This document shows positions 1 to 7,000 of a stretch of DNA of 8,909 bases, one piece after another. A model generated the notes under the pieces. The model saw only the letters and a program-made list of their open reading frames with translations. It had not been told where the DNA came from and ran no database searches. This stretch comes from an uncultured Eubacteriales bacterium (GTDB lineage Bacteria > Bacillota > Clostridia > Lachnospirales > Lachnospiraceae): NCBI GenBank assembly GCA_900313855.1, contig OMSZ01000024.1:1-8909 (forward strand), given 5' to 3'. Numbering within the stretch: the stretch's first letter is position 1; each line of letters begins with the position of its first letter. Made by a program: the position numbers and the translations under genes.

Positions 1-96
1 AGATAATTTGAACCTTGCTTCTTAAAATCCGGCAGATAACGCACAGCAGCGCAATGCGAATGTTTAAAGTATAATAGATAAGAAAGGAATACAGAT

Positions 97-699
97 ATGG
101 GACAGATCAAAGTTACAAAATGTCCGATTGAAGGGCTTTATGTAATCGAACCAACCGTACATGGAGACGCAAGAGGATATTTCATGGAAACATATAATCA
201 GAATGATATGACCGAAGCAGGTCTTGACATGGTATTTGTTCAGGACAATCAGTCATGCTCAACCAAAGGAGTTCTGCGCGGTCTGCATTTCCAGAAGGAA
301 TACCCGCAAGGTAAGCTTGTCCGGGTGATCAAAGGCTCGGTTTTTGATGTTGCGGTAGACCTTCGAAGCGACAGCAAAACTTACGGACAGTGGTTTGGTG
401 TAGAGCTTACCGAAGAGAACAAGAAGCAATTCTATATTTCACCGGGATTTGCTCACGGTTTCCTTGTTCTTTCCGAAGTGGCTGAATTCTGCTACAAATG
501 TACAGACTTCTATCATCCGGGCGATGAAGGCGGTCTTGCATGGAATGATCCTGAGATCGGCATTACCTGGCCACAGCTTGTCGGTGAGTATCCGGGAAGC
601 GCTGATGGGGCAGGCTATCATTTATCAGACGGAACCCCGTTAAACCTTAGCGACAAGGATCAAAAATGGGCAGGCCTTAAGGATACATTCAAATTTTAA
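97..699 (+). CDS. rfbC: dTDP-4-dehydrorhamnose 3,5-epimerase (RmlC/RfbC)
   Basis: Cytoplasmic cupin enzyme that epimerises C3 and C5 of dTDP-4-keto-6-deoxyglucose, the third step of dTDP-L-rhamnose synthesis. The 200-aa product has the family signatures: the GDARGYF segment (23-29), VLRGLHFQ (59-66) with the catalytic His64, the substrate-binding Lys73 in QGKLVRV, GFAHGF (117-122), the catalytic Tyr133 in EFCYKCTDFY, and WNDPEIGITWP (149-159). It is somewhat longer than the roughly 185-aa enterobacterial enzymes because of an insert of about 18 residues (162-180) before the C-terminal LSDKD. The ATG is preceded by AGAAAGGA at a normal distance. The other rhamnose genes (rfbA, rfbB, rfbD) are not in the window and may lie upstream. 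A terminator follows directly, so rfbC is the last gene of its transcript. Residue roles come from the family; the motifs are visible here. Confidence 0.97.
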   Translation: MGQIKVTKCPIEGLYVIEPTVHGDARGYFMETYNQNDMTEAGLDMVFVQDNQSCSTKGVLRGLHFQKEYPQGKLVRVIKGSVFDVAVDLRSDSKTYGQWFGVELTEENKKQFYISPGFAHGFLVLSEVAEFCYKCTDFYHPGDEGGLAWNDPEIGITWPQLVGEYPGSADGAGYHLSDGTPLNLSDKDQKWAGLKDTFKF

Positions 700-708
700 C
701 TAATGATC

Positions 709-766
709 ATGAGTCTCATAGAGTTGTTATTCTTAACATCAAAACTCCTTGAGGCTCATTTTTATT
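709..766 (+). terminator. Intrinsic terminator of rfbC
   Basis: A 17-bp imperfect inverted repeat (709-725 and 743-759, about 14 matched positions) encloses a 17-base loop and runs into a T-rich tail from 759. It starts 10 bases after the rfbC stop codon and precedes the mscL promoter, so it separates the two + strand genes. Confidence 0.85.
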
Positions 767-776
767 GTCTAATTTC

Positions 777-804
777 TTGATATTATTATTTTATAGTGTA
801 TAAT
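777..804 (+). promoter_or_regulatory. Predicted sigma-A promoter of mscL
   Basis: TTGATA (777-782) and a consensus TATAAT (799-804) are separated by 16 bases in a very AT-rich stretch. The expected transcription start lies near 811, giving a leader of about 30 nt that carries AAGGAG at 825-830, nine bases before the mscL ATG. It lies after the rfbC terminator, so mscL looks monocistronic. Confidence 0.75.
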
Positions 805-839
805 AATAATAAATTTATCGATAAAAGGAGAATGCACAC

Positions 840-1253
840 ATGAAAAAGTTTTTAGATGAATTCAAAGAATTTGCATTAAAAGGCAACGTAATGGACATGG
901 CAGTCGGTGTTATCATCGGTGCAGCATTTGGTAACATCATAACCGCTCTTACTGAGAATGTTATCAACCCGCTTATTGGATGTATCGGTAATCCTGAAGT
1001 AACAGGCTTTGTTATCCCGCTTATAAAGGGTCAGGAGATCAACATTGGCGCTCTTCTTACAGCAATCATTAACTTCCTTCTTATGGCACTTGTACTTTTC
1101 ATGGTTATCAAGGCTATGAACAAAGCAATGAGCGTTGGCAAGAAGAAAGAGCCCGAAGCAGCTCCAACAACTAAGAAATGTCCTTACTGCCAGAGTGAAA
1201 TAGATATCAAAGCTACAAGATGTCCTCATTGTACATCTGAGATTTCCGAGTAA
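840..1253 (+). CDS. mscL: Large-conductance mechanosensitive channel MscL with C-terminal zinc ribbon
   Basis: Membrane pore that opens under high bilayer tension and releases solutes during hypo-osmotic shock; family members are homopentamers. The 137-aa product starts with the typical amphipathic N-terminal helix (FLDEFKEFALKGNVMDMAVG). TM1 follows at about 16-45 with the VGVIIGAAFG pore-lining segment, then a short periplasmic loop, then TM2 at about 68-92. After a charged linker (KKKEPEAAP) the usual cytoplasmic helix is replaced by a zinc ribbon, Cys114-x2-Cys117-x10-Cys128-x2-Cys131. AAGGAG nine bases upstream supports the ATG. It has its own promoter and converges on ddh. Channel identity is secure. 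Zinc binding is inferred from the cysteine spacing, and its effect on gating is unknown to me. Confidence 0.97.
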   Translation: MKKFLDEFKEFALKGNVMDMAVGVIIGAAFGNIITALTENVINPLIGCIGNPEVTGFVIPLIKGQEINIGALLTAIINFLLMALVLFMVIKAMNKAMSVGKKKEPEAAPTTKKCPYCQSEIDIKATRCPHCTSEISE

Positions 1254-1283
1254 AATATTTTGTAAATGATTCATAAAACTAAC

Positions 1284-1323
1284 AAAGGTGTTGAATTCGT
1301 GCATGCACGAGATCAACACCTTT
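1284..1323. terminator. Long hairpin terminator between convergent mscL and ddh
   Basis: A perfect 11-bp outer stem (1284-1294 with 1313-1323) and a perfect 7-bp inner stem (1297-1303 with 1304-1310) are separated only by a 2x2 internal mismatch, so nearly all of the 40 bases pair. On the + strand the stem ends in CCTTT followed by ATTATTATTC. On the - strand the complementary tail is TTTGTTAGTTTTATG. It starts 30 bases after the mscL stop and can serve mscL and possibly also the converging ddh transcript. Confidence 0.75.
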
Positions 1324-1349
1324 ATTATTATTCTTTTGCTCTAATATAT

Positions 1350-1379
1350 GCTAATAAAAGCATCCTCTCTTTTATCAGC
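1350..1379 (-). terminator. Possible first terminator hairpin of ddh
   Basis: Inverted repeat of 11 bp (1350-1360 with 1369-1379) with an 8-base loop, 20 bases beyond the ddh stop. Its one non-Watson-Crick position is a G-U wobble in the ddh-sense RNA but an A-C mismatch in the opposite RNA, which favours the - strand. No proper U run follows (ATATATTAG), so it may only assist the larger hairpin beyond it. Confidence 0.4.
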
Positions 1380-1398
1380 CCATCAATTGTTCTGCAAA

Positions 1399-2385
1399 TT
1401 ACAGCAGACTCTTTCTAAGTTCTGCTCCATCCTTAGCAGAAAGATATGCAGGTGCAATATCAAATACCGTCTTACATCCGCTCTGACCTTCCTGTGACAA
1501 CTTATACGCTGCTCTTGCGTAAGCCACAATAACCGACGAAGTGAATTCCGGATTAGAATCCAGCTTTAAGCTATACTCAATAACATGGTTGTTCTCGCCG
1601 TTCCAGCCAGTCTTACCTGTACGGATAACAAATCCACCATGAGGAATTCCGCTATGGTCACGTTTAAGCTCCTCCTCACTTATGAAATGAACTGTTGTAT
1701 CATAATCAGCAAAGTAGTTAGGCATTGTCTTGATCTCTTCCTCAACCTTAGCTGCATCAGCGCCCTCTTCAAGTACAACAAAGCATTCTCTTGTGTGCTT
1801 TTCTCTGGTTGTAAGTTCCGGATTCTTTCCGGCTCTTACTGCCTCTAATGCACTCTCAACAGGAATTGTGTACTGTTTCGCATCCTTAACGCCCTCTATT
1901 CTTCTGATAGCATCAGAATGTCCCTGGCTTACGCCCTTGCCCCAGAAGGTATAATCCTTGCCATCAGGAAGTATTGCATTGGCATACATTCTGTTAAGTG
2001 AGAACATTCCCGGATCCCAGCCCACAGAGATAATACCAATATTGCCGCCCTCCTTAGCTGCAGCATCAACATTGGCATAATGCTCAGGAATCCTTGCATG
2101 AGTATCAAAGCTGTCTATAACATTGAACATCTTGGCAAACTGTGGTGTCTGAACCGGAAGATCTGTTGCGCTTCCTCCGCAAAGGATCATAACATCAATC
2201 TTTCCTTTCCAATCCGCAACATCTTTAACACTGCAGACCTTGACTCCTTCTGTAAGAATAGAAACCGTAGCCGGATCTCTTCTAGTAAATACTGCCGCCA
2301 GCTCCAGATCATCATTCTGACGAATCGCACACTCAATACCTCTTCCTAAGTTTCCGTAACCTATAATTCCAATTTTAATACTCAT
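1399..2385 (-). CDS. ddh: meso-Diaminopimelate D-dehydrogenase
   Basis: NADPH-dependent enzyme that reductively aminates L-2-amino-6-oxopimelate (tetrahydrodipicolinate) to meso-diaminopimelate in one step, bypassing the succinylase, acetylase or aminotransferase branches. The product feeds lysine and peptidoglycan synthesis. The 328-aa protein matches the usual length. It has an N-terminal Rossmann fold with GYGNLG (9-14), and FTRRDP (33-38) where Arg35-Arg36 are placed to hold the NADP 2'-phosphate. Further on are the family's DSFDTHARIP, the SVGWDPGMFSLNR substrate region, and FWGKGVSQGHSDAIRRI, all characteristic of Ddh rather than DapB. AGGAGG (2395-2400) lies nine bases before the ATG. 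No other lysine gene is nearby. The 156-base gap to the ATPase gene contains a promoter candidate and a terminator-like hairpin, so ddh is probably independently expressed and may be attenuated. Confidence 0.97.
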   Translation of the reverse strand: MSIKIGIIGYGNLGRGIECAIRQNDDLELAAVFTRRDPATVSILTEGVKVCSVKDVADWKGKIDVMILCGGSATDLPVQTPQFAKMFNVIDSFDTHARIPEHYANVDAAAKEGGNIGIISVGWDPGMFSLNRMYANAILPDGKDYTFWGKGVSQGHSDAIRRIEGVKDAKQYTIPVESALEAVRAGKNPELTTREKHTRECFVVLEEGADAAKVEEEIKTMPNYFADYDTTVHFISEEELKRDHSGIPHGGFVIRTGKTGWNGENNHVIEYSLKLDSNPEFTSSVIVAYARAAYKLSQEGQSGCKTVFDIAPAYLSAKDGAELRKSLL

Positions 2386-2426
2386 TATGTATGTCCTCCT
2401 GATCTTATATCATTGTATGAACAAAA

Positions 2427-2461
2427 GATGCCACCCGATGCTGTTAGCAAAGGATGGCACC
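2427..2461 (-). promoter_or_regulatory. Terminator-like hairpin in the ddh leader (candidate attenuator)
   Basis: In - strand RNA, 2461-2452 pairs with 2436-2427 over 10 continuous bp (eight Watson-Crick, two G-U), with a 15-base loop and a UUUU run at 2426-2423. In + strand RNA the two wobbles become A-C mismatches, so the structure belongs to the ddh-sense transcript. It lies between the best promoter candidate and the ddh ribosome binding site. It could be a conditional attenuator, or simply the terminator of the upstream ATPase gene. Confidence 0.5.
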
Positions 2462-2479
2462 TCTGTAAGCACATTGTAT

Positions 2480-2509
2480 ATGGTAACCCCTCACACGTGC
2501 ATATGTCAA
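2480..2509 (-). promoter_or_regulatory. Possible ddh promoter
   Basis: On the - strand a perfect TTGACA (2509-2504) is followed after 18 bases by TACCAT (2485-2480), which matches the -10 consensus at four of six positions. The implied start near 2473 gives a leader of about 88 nt containing the hairpin at 2461-2427. I found no better -35/-10 pair between the ATPase stop and ddh. The weak -10 keeps confidence moderate. Confidence 0.4.
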
Positions 2510-2541
2510 TAACCAGTTCAGTATGTTTTATTTTTTTACAA

Positions 2542-3852
2542 TTATATAAACATCGACATATACAGTGGAAGGGTTATCTTCTTTCCGGTTACTCCAACAT
2601 TTCCATCTATCAACTTATATCCATACGGGATATCATCCCTTTTCAAGAGATTATCCAATGATTTTGATTTACTCTTTCCTGCTTTGACTTCAACAGGAAT
2701 CACTCCATCCCGATTCTCAATCAGAAACTCAATCTCAAATGTTGAGGTTTCATTCTTTCTGAAAAACAGCTCTTTATATCCGTTTTTGATAAGAATATCA
2801 GCAATTGCTGCTTCATATATACCGCCTTTAACAGCTCCACCTAGCATTTCACCATCCGGATGCAGTATATATTCCTTTACATTCTTATCGAACATTCCCA
2901 TCAGCAGACCTATATCAGTCGGATATACTCTGAAGTTATCTTTTATAATGCCATTACCAAGCGGTATGTCATATCCTGACAGATTATATACGCATTTTAT
3001 CAGATATGCCCCTTTAAGCCAATCTATACTCGAGCCGAATTTCCTTGCAGTTCCACCCTTTTCAACATTTGAATACTTAAACTTATGATTCTCTTTGGAA
3101 AGCTGATTAGGCAAAGAGAAATAACATTCTTCCGCTTTAATCTTAACATCAGCCACAGCATAATGTGCTATATCATATCTATAATCATTAAGTATATCAC
3201 GAACCTTTCTATCGGCATCGGCAATAGAATTATTCTCAAAATACATGTTCAACGCTTCCGGCATTCCACCAAGGATAATATACATTCTGAATAATTCCAT
3301 CATTTTATCATGAATAGCCCAAGGAACCTGCGTTCTATTCCGATAGCACGCTCTAAGTTCATCGATTATATCTTCAGCAACTCCAGAAGCTATTAAAAAT
3401 TCCCTAAAATTCAGAGAAAACATATCAATATAACGAATCGAGCCAACCGGATAAGAAGTCGGTCTTTTATGATCAGTGCCCAACATTGAGCCAGACGCAA
3501 TCACATCAATACTCTTATCATTTGCAAGAAACTTTAAGGACGTTATCGCCTCAGGACATTCCTGTATCTCATCAAGAAAAATGCAGGTGTCACCCTGAAC
3601 AAATCTCCCCTCCGGAATATAAAGAGACATATTTTTTTTAATAGTTTTCGCGTCCAAATCACCGGAAAATATTTTTTTCATCGAAGGATTCTCAAGAAAA
3701 TTAATCTCAATAAATGAACTATATTCCGTCTCGCAAAAGTGTTCAACGGCATAGGTTTTTCCCACCTGCCTTGCTCCCCTTATAACAAGACATTTATGAT
3801 CTGATGTTTCTTTCCATTGTTTCAATTCATCCGTAACTTCTCTTTTTAACAT
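2542..3852 (-). CDS. AAA-type ATPase with C-terminal DUF4143 domain
   Basis: 436-aa soluble protein of the AAA_14 plus DUF4143 family, common and multicopy in anaerobic bacteria, with no settled function. The ATPase core is intact: Walker A GARQVGKT (26-33), Walker B CIFLDE (90-95), and an ASGS strand end (119-122) in the sensor position. After a helical middle region comes DUF4143, ending in an endonuclease-like pattern: Glu373 and Glu375 in EIEFLIENRDG, then Glu388-x-Lys390 in IPVEVKAGKS. That pattern resembles a PD-(D/E)xK fold, but the leading acidic residue is not certain, so nuclease activity is only a possibility. AAGGAG (3860-3865) lies seven bases before the ATG. No signal peptide or membrane segment is evident. 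Its promoter is overlaid by two operator-like inverted repeats. Family assignment is firm; the biological role is not known to me. Confidence 0.93.
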   Translation of the reverse strand: MLKREVTDELKQWKETSDHKCLVIRGARQVGKTYAVEHFCETEYSSFIEINFLENPSMKKIFSGDLDAKTIKKNMSLYIPEGRFVQGDTCIFLDEIQECPEAITSLKFLANDKSIDVIASGSMLGTDHKRPTSYPVGSIRYIDMFSLNFREFLIASGVAEDIIDELRACYRNRTQVPWAIHDKMMELFRMYIILGGMPEALNMYFENNSIADADRKVRDILNDYRYDIAHYAVADVKIKAEECYFSLPNQLSKENHKFKYSNVEKGGTARKFGSSIDWLKGAYLIKCVYNLSGYDIPLGNGIIKDNFRVYPTDIGLLMGMFDKNVKEYILHPDGEMLGGAVKGGIYEAAIADILIKNGYKELFFRKNETSTFEIEFLIENRDGVIPVEVKAGKSKSKSLDNLLKRDDIPYGYKLIDGNVGVTGKKITLPLYMSMFI

Positions 3853-3930
3853 CCTGTCACTCCTTCAATCTATCCAAATAAATAACATGGTAAAATATTT
3901 ATTCACTTATACCATTTAAATTCAAAAAGC

Positions 3931-3956
3931 AAAAATATGCACAGGCGCATATTTTT
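3931..3956. promoter_or_regulatory. Operator-like inverted repeat, site 1 (ATPase-proximal)
   Basis: A perfect 10-bp inverted repeat (AAAAATATGC at 3931-3940, GCATATTTTT at 3947-3956) around a 6-base centre, ACAGGC. It lies downstream of the predicted start of the ATPase transcript. Its size and symmetry fit a dimeric repressor site. An RNA hairpin is also possible but would be AT-rich and weak. Confidence 0.55.
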
Positions 3957-3962
3957 TCGCTT

Positions 3963-3988
3963 AAAAATCTGCACCCATGCATATTTTA
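3963..3988. promoter_or_regulatory. Operator-like inverted repeat, site 2 (overlaps -10)
   Basis: A second copy of the same design: AAAAATCTGC (3963-3972), centre ACCCAT, GCATATTTTA (3979-3988). It differs from a perfect palindrome by one central-arm position and one end base. It starts exactly 32 bp from site 1, about three helical turns, so both would face the same side of the DNA. It covers the predicted -10 box and start site of the ATPase promoter. Confidence 0.55.
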
Positions 3989-4011
3989 TCAATTAATCAA
4001 CAATTAGTCAA
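3983..4011 (-). promoter_or_regulatory. Predicted promoter of the ATPase gene
   Basis: On the - strand TTGACT (4011-4006) and TAAAAT (3988-3983) are each one base from consensus and separated by the optimal 17 bases. The start would fall near 3976, inside operator-like site 2, leaving a leader of about 125 nt. A second, weaker option nearer the gene is an extended -10, TGGTATAAG, with its core at 3911-3906. Confidence 0.65.
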
Positions 4012-4054
4012 TGTCAAATCATTTTTCTGCCCGACCTTATAATAATCAGACATC

Positions 4055-7000
4055 TCATTTAATCTTACCCTTAAATCCTGCACTCTTTAACATCTTCTTA
4101 AATGCCTTCTTCTCTTTGGCAGTCATCTTAGGAAGCTTGATAGTTGCTGATTTCGGAACACCCTTAAGAGAATTCTTAGCAAACTTGGTCTTCTTAGACT
4201 TAACTGTAATTGTCTTAAGCTTCTTACAGTTACTAAATGCATTCTTACCAACAGTCTTAACATTCTTTGGCAATGTAACCTTTGTAAGTGCCGAGCAGCC
4301 CTTAAACGCATTATCGCCAATACTCGTAAGCTTAGTACCCTTAATTGTTAATGTCTTAAGCTTAGTAGAACCCTCAAAAGCTCCCTTACCGATACTATCA
4401 ACCGTTTCTGGAATAGTAACTGCCGTAACCTTGGATTTCTTAAATGCTCCATCAGCAATTGAAGTAACAGTATAGGTATTCGTTCCATCAGTAACTGTAG
4501 ACTTAATAGTAATCTTACCGCTTGCTGCTGTATCTCCTGTGTAAGCTACAGTCTTATCTGCCGCAGAAGAAACAGTATATCTGGCTGTAGAGCCTGCCTC
4601 CGAAACCGCATCACCATCTTTGACAGTAGGAGCTACCGGTGTAGTAGCAGTAGTATCTGTTGTGCCGCCTGTTGTACCTCCTGTCGTTCCTCCTGTAGTT
4701 CCATTTCCGCCGCCGCTTTCATTTCCGCCATTGCAACTGCCGTTTCCGCCGCCGCTTTCATTTCCACCATTGCCATTGCCGTTTCCGCCGCCGCTTTCAT
4801 TTCCACCATTGTCATTGCCGCCGTTTCCGCCACTTTGGGTTATGGTCTCTGCAAGCTCAACAAATGCAAAACGGCTAAAGTGACTTACTGTAAAGTTCAT
4901 GGCATTGTTCTTAAATACAGGACGAATCAATTCACATGTTCCATCGTCATTAAAATGAAGAATGTATAATTTCGATCTTATCATTCCTGAAGGAATAGGC
5001 ATCGTCACAGTTACAGGAGCTGCAAGCTTCTTAACTGTTTCTTTGTTATCACCTGTGGTTGCCGTAAGTTCAATATCAAGCTGTTTTGCATTGGTATATT
5101 TCGTTTCGTCAATCTTAGTCTTCTCATTATCTTCAACCTCACTGACAGAAAGTTCCATTGTCTGATTAGGTTTTGCATTCAAACCTGCACCAGCAACAGC
5201 CATTTTACTTGTATCAGCATTCTCACCAAAGGTATTTTTTACAGCCTCTTTATTATCTTCATTCTCCGCCGGATCTTCCACTTTGACATTAGCTTTATCT
5301 ATATAAGTCTCCTCAAGTGCTTCCAATTTCTTTACTGTTTCATAATTATCTGCAACAATATCTATTAACCTATCAACACCACCAAGTCCTTTAAGAGTTG
5401 CATCAAGCTTTGTCTTGGCAGCAGCTTCATCAGCAGCTCCGGTAATATCACCTTTGAGACTTTCTATCGCAACATTTACTTCAGCCGCAGTTGTTTCAAC
5501 CACAGTAACAACACAATCAGTCTTAAATCCACCATCAGCTGTTTTTACCGTAATAGTAGCTTTTCCAAGCTTCTTTGCCGTCACCTTACCTTCATCGGAT
5601 ACCGATGCAATCTGTTCATCACTGCTTGTATAAGTAACTTTATTATTCGTTGCATTAGTCGGATAAACAACAGCCTTTAAATCAAATGTATCAGCTACAT
5701 CTCCCGACACTCCAAGAATAAGCGACTCCCTATTAAGCGAAACACCCGTCACGGCAATCTTCTTCTTCTCCCATCCGGCATATAGTACAACTTCACCGGT
5801 TGGTCTGTAGGCTGCTATATTATCACCGGTTGCAACAAGAGTGGTACAATCCTTGTCTAAATACCAGCCGGTAAACTCATAACCATCCTCCGTTTTTCTT
5901 GTAACCAATATAGTATTTCCTATTGTATCACCTTTTTCGATACCCATTACAAAGGTTTCCTGCGGAGCCTCATCACCAATCACATCCTCAACAAGCCCTC
6001 CATTAGCATCGAAAGTAACATCTATATATTCTATATCTTTAATTAACGCTGTGAAGGTTGCGGACGAATCTGCAACATAGTAACTGTTTTCTTCTCCTAC
6101 GCTCCATGAATATTCACCCGATTTCCATCCTGCAAACTTGACATCATTAGAATCAGGTAATACCACAAAATTATTCAGATCCACCTCAGAGCCTTTTGCG
6201 ACCTCAATAGTATAAACTTGTTTGGTATTAGAATAATCATTCCAATATCTGACAACTGCTTTTTCTCCGGCATCAAAAGTAAGCACTACTTTTTCTAAAG
6301 TCCATTTTGCCGAAACAGTAATATCGGAATTAACAGGTGTAGTCGTATTAAATCTCTTCTCTTTATCCGTACCCAGATCAGTAAACCATCCAACAAACTG
6401 CTTTCCTTCAGCCGTTGGAACAGGGGTACTATATACGCATTCACCTTTTCCAACATAATCAACCTTGCTATAATCATCAAGAGTACCCTCTGTAGGATTA
6501 TAAGTTACTTTATATGGGTCTTCCCAAATCGCATAGAATGTCTCATCCTGCTCAGGAACATAAGATGTAAGATCAACCGGCTCTCCACCCTTAGTCTTAG
6601 AAAATCCTGCAAGTATCATGTTATTCTCATGATAACCACTCGGTTTTTCCATGCTATAAGAACCTTCCATAGCTAATACCGTTGAGCCCTTTTTAATAGT
6701 GAATTCGGCATTGTCACTTTCTCCGTGATGTCCATGACCTCCACCATGGTAATATACACTTCCACCGTTGCCATCAAGAGTTATAACGTATCCCTTTTCC
6801 CATGCAGCATAGAAGTCCATCGGCTTTGTGGCTGTATACGCCATTCCAAACGGAATGATCTTACTGCTTCCTTCCTGATCAGTCCAACCCGCAAATGCAA
6901 AACCTTTATCTATCGAAGGAACTTCCGTATCATATACGTCAAACTTCTTTCCTTTTACTACATTAAATTCATTAATATCAACAGCACCATAATAACTATA

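Noticed and set aside
2..25. Tail of an upstream gene ending in a TAA at 23-25
   Set aside because: Only seven codons are visible and they are not recognisable, so no partial gene can be supported.
70..75. TATAAT as the -10 of an rfbC promoter
   Set aside because: There is no -35 at 16-18 bases, and the start would fall on the ribosome binding site itself; rfbC is more likely transcribed from upstream.
876..1319. 147-codon open frame on the - strand opposite mscL
   Set aside because: It lies antisense to a clear mscL, its product resembles no family, and it runs through the terminator hairpin.
2457..2464. Lysine riboswitch (L-box) upstream of ddh, because of AGAGGTGC on the - strand
   Set aside because: The aptamer needs about 170 nt with five helices; only about 70 nt separate this 8-mer from the ddh ATG, and no other L-box elements are present.
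2420..2466. T-box leader, because of GGGTGG next to a terminator hairpin before ddh
   Set aside because: There is no Stem I, no specifier loop and no GGTACCGCG-type T-box sequence, and the leader is too short.
4620..4883. Proline-rich open frame on the + strand (PPVVPPVVPP, FPPPLSFPP)
   Set aside because: It is the complement of the Gly-rich tandem repeats of the surface protein; no ribosome binding site was identified and the coding strand is the opposite one.
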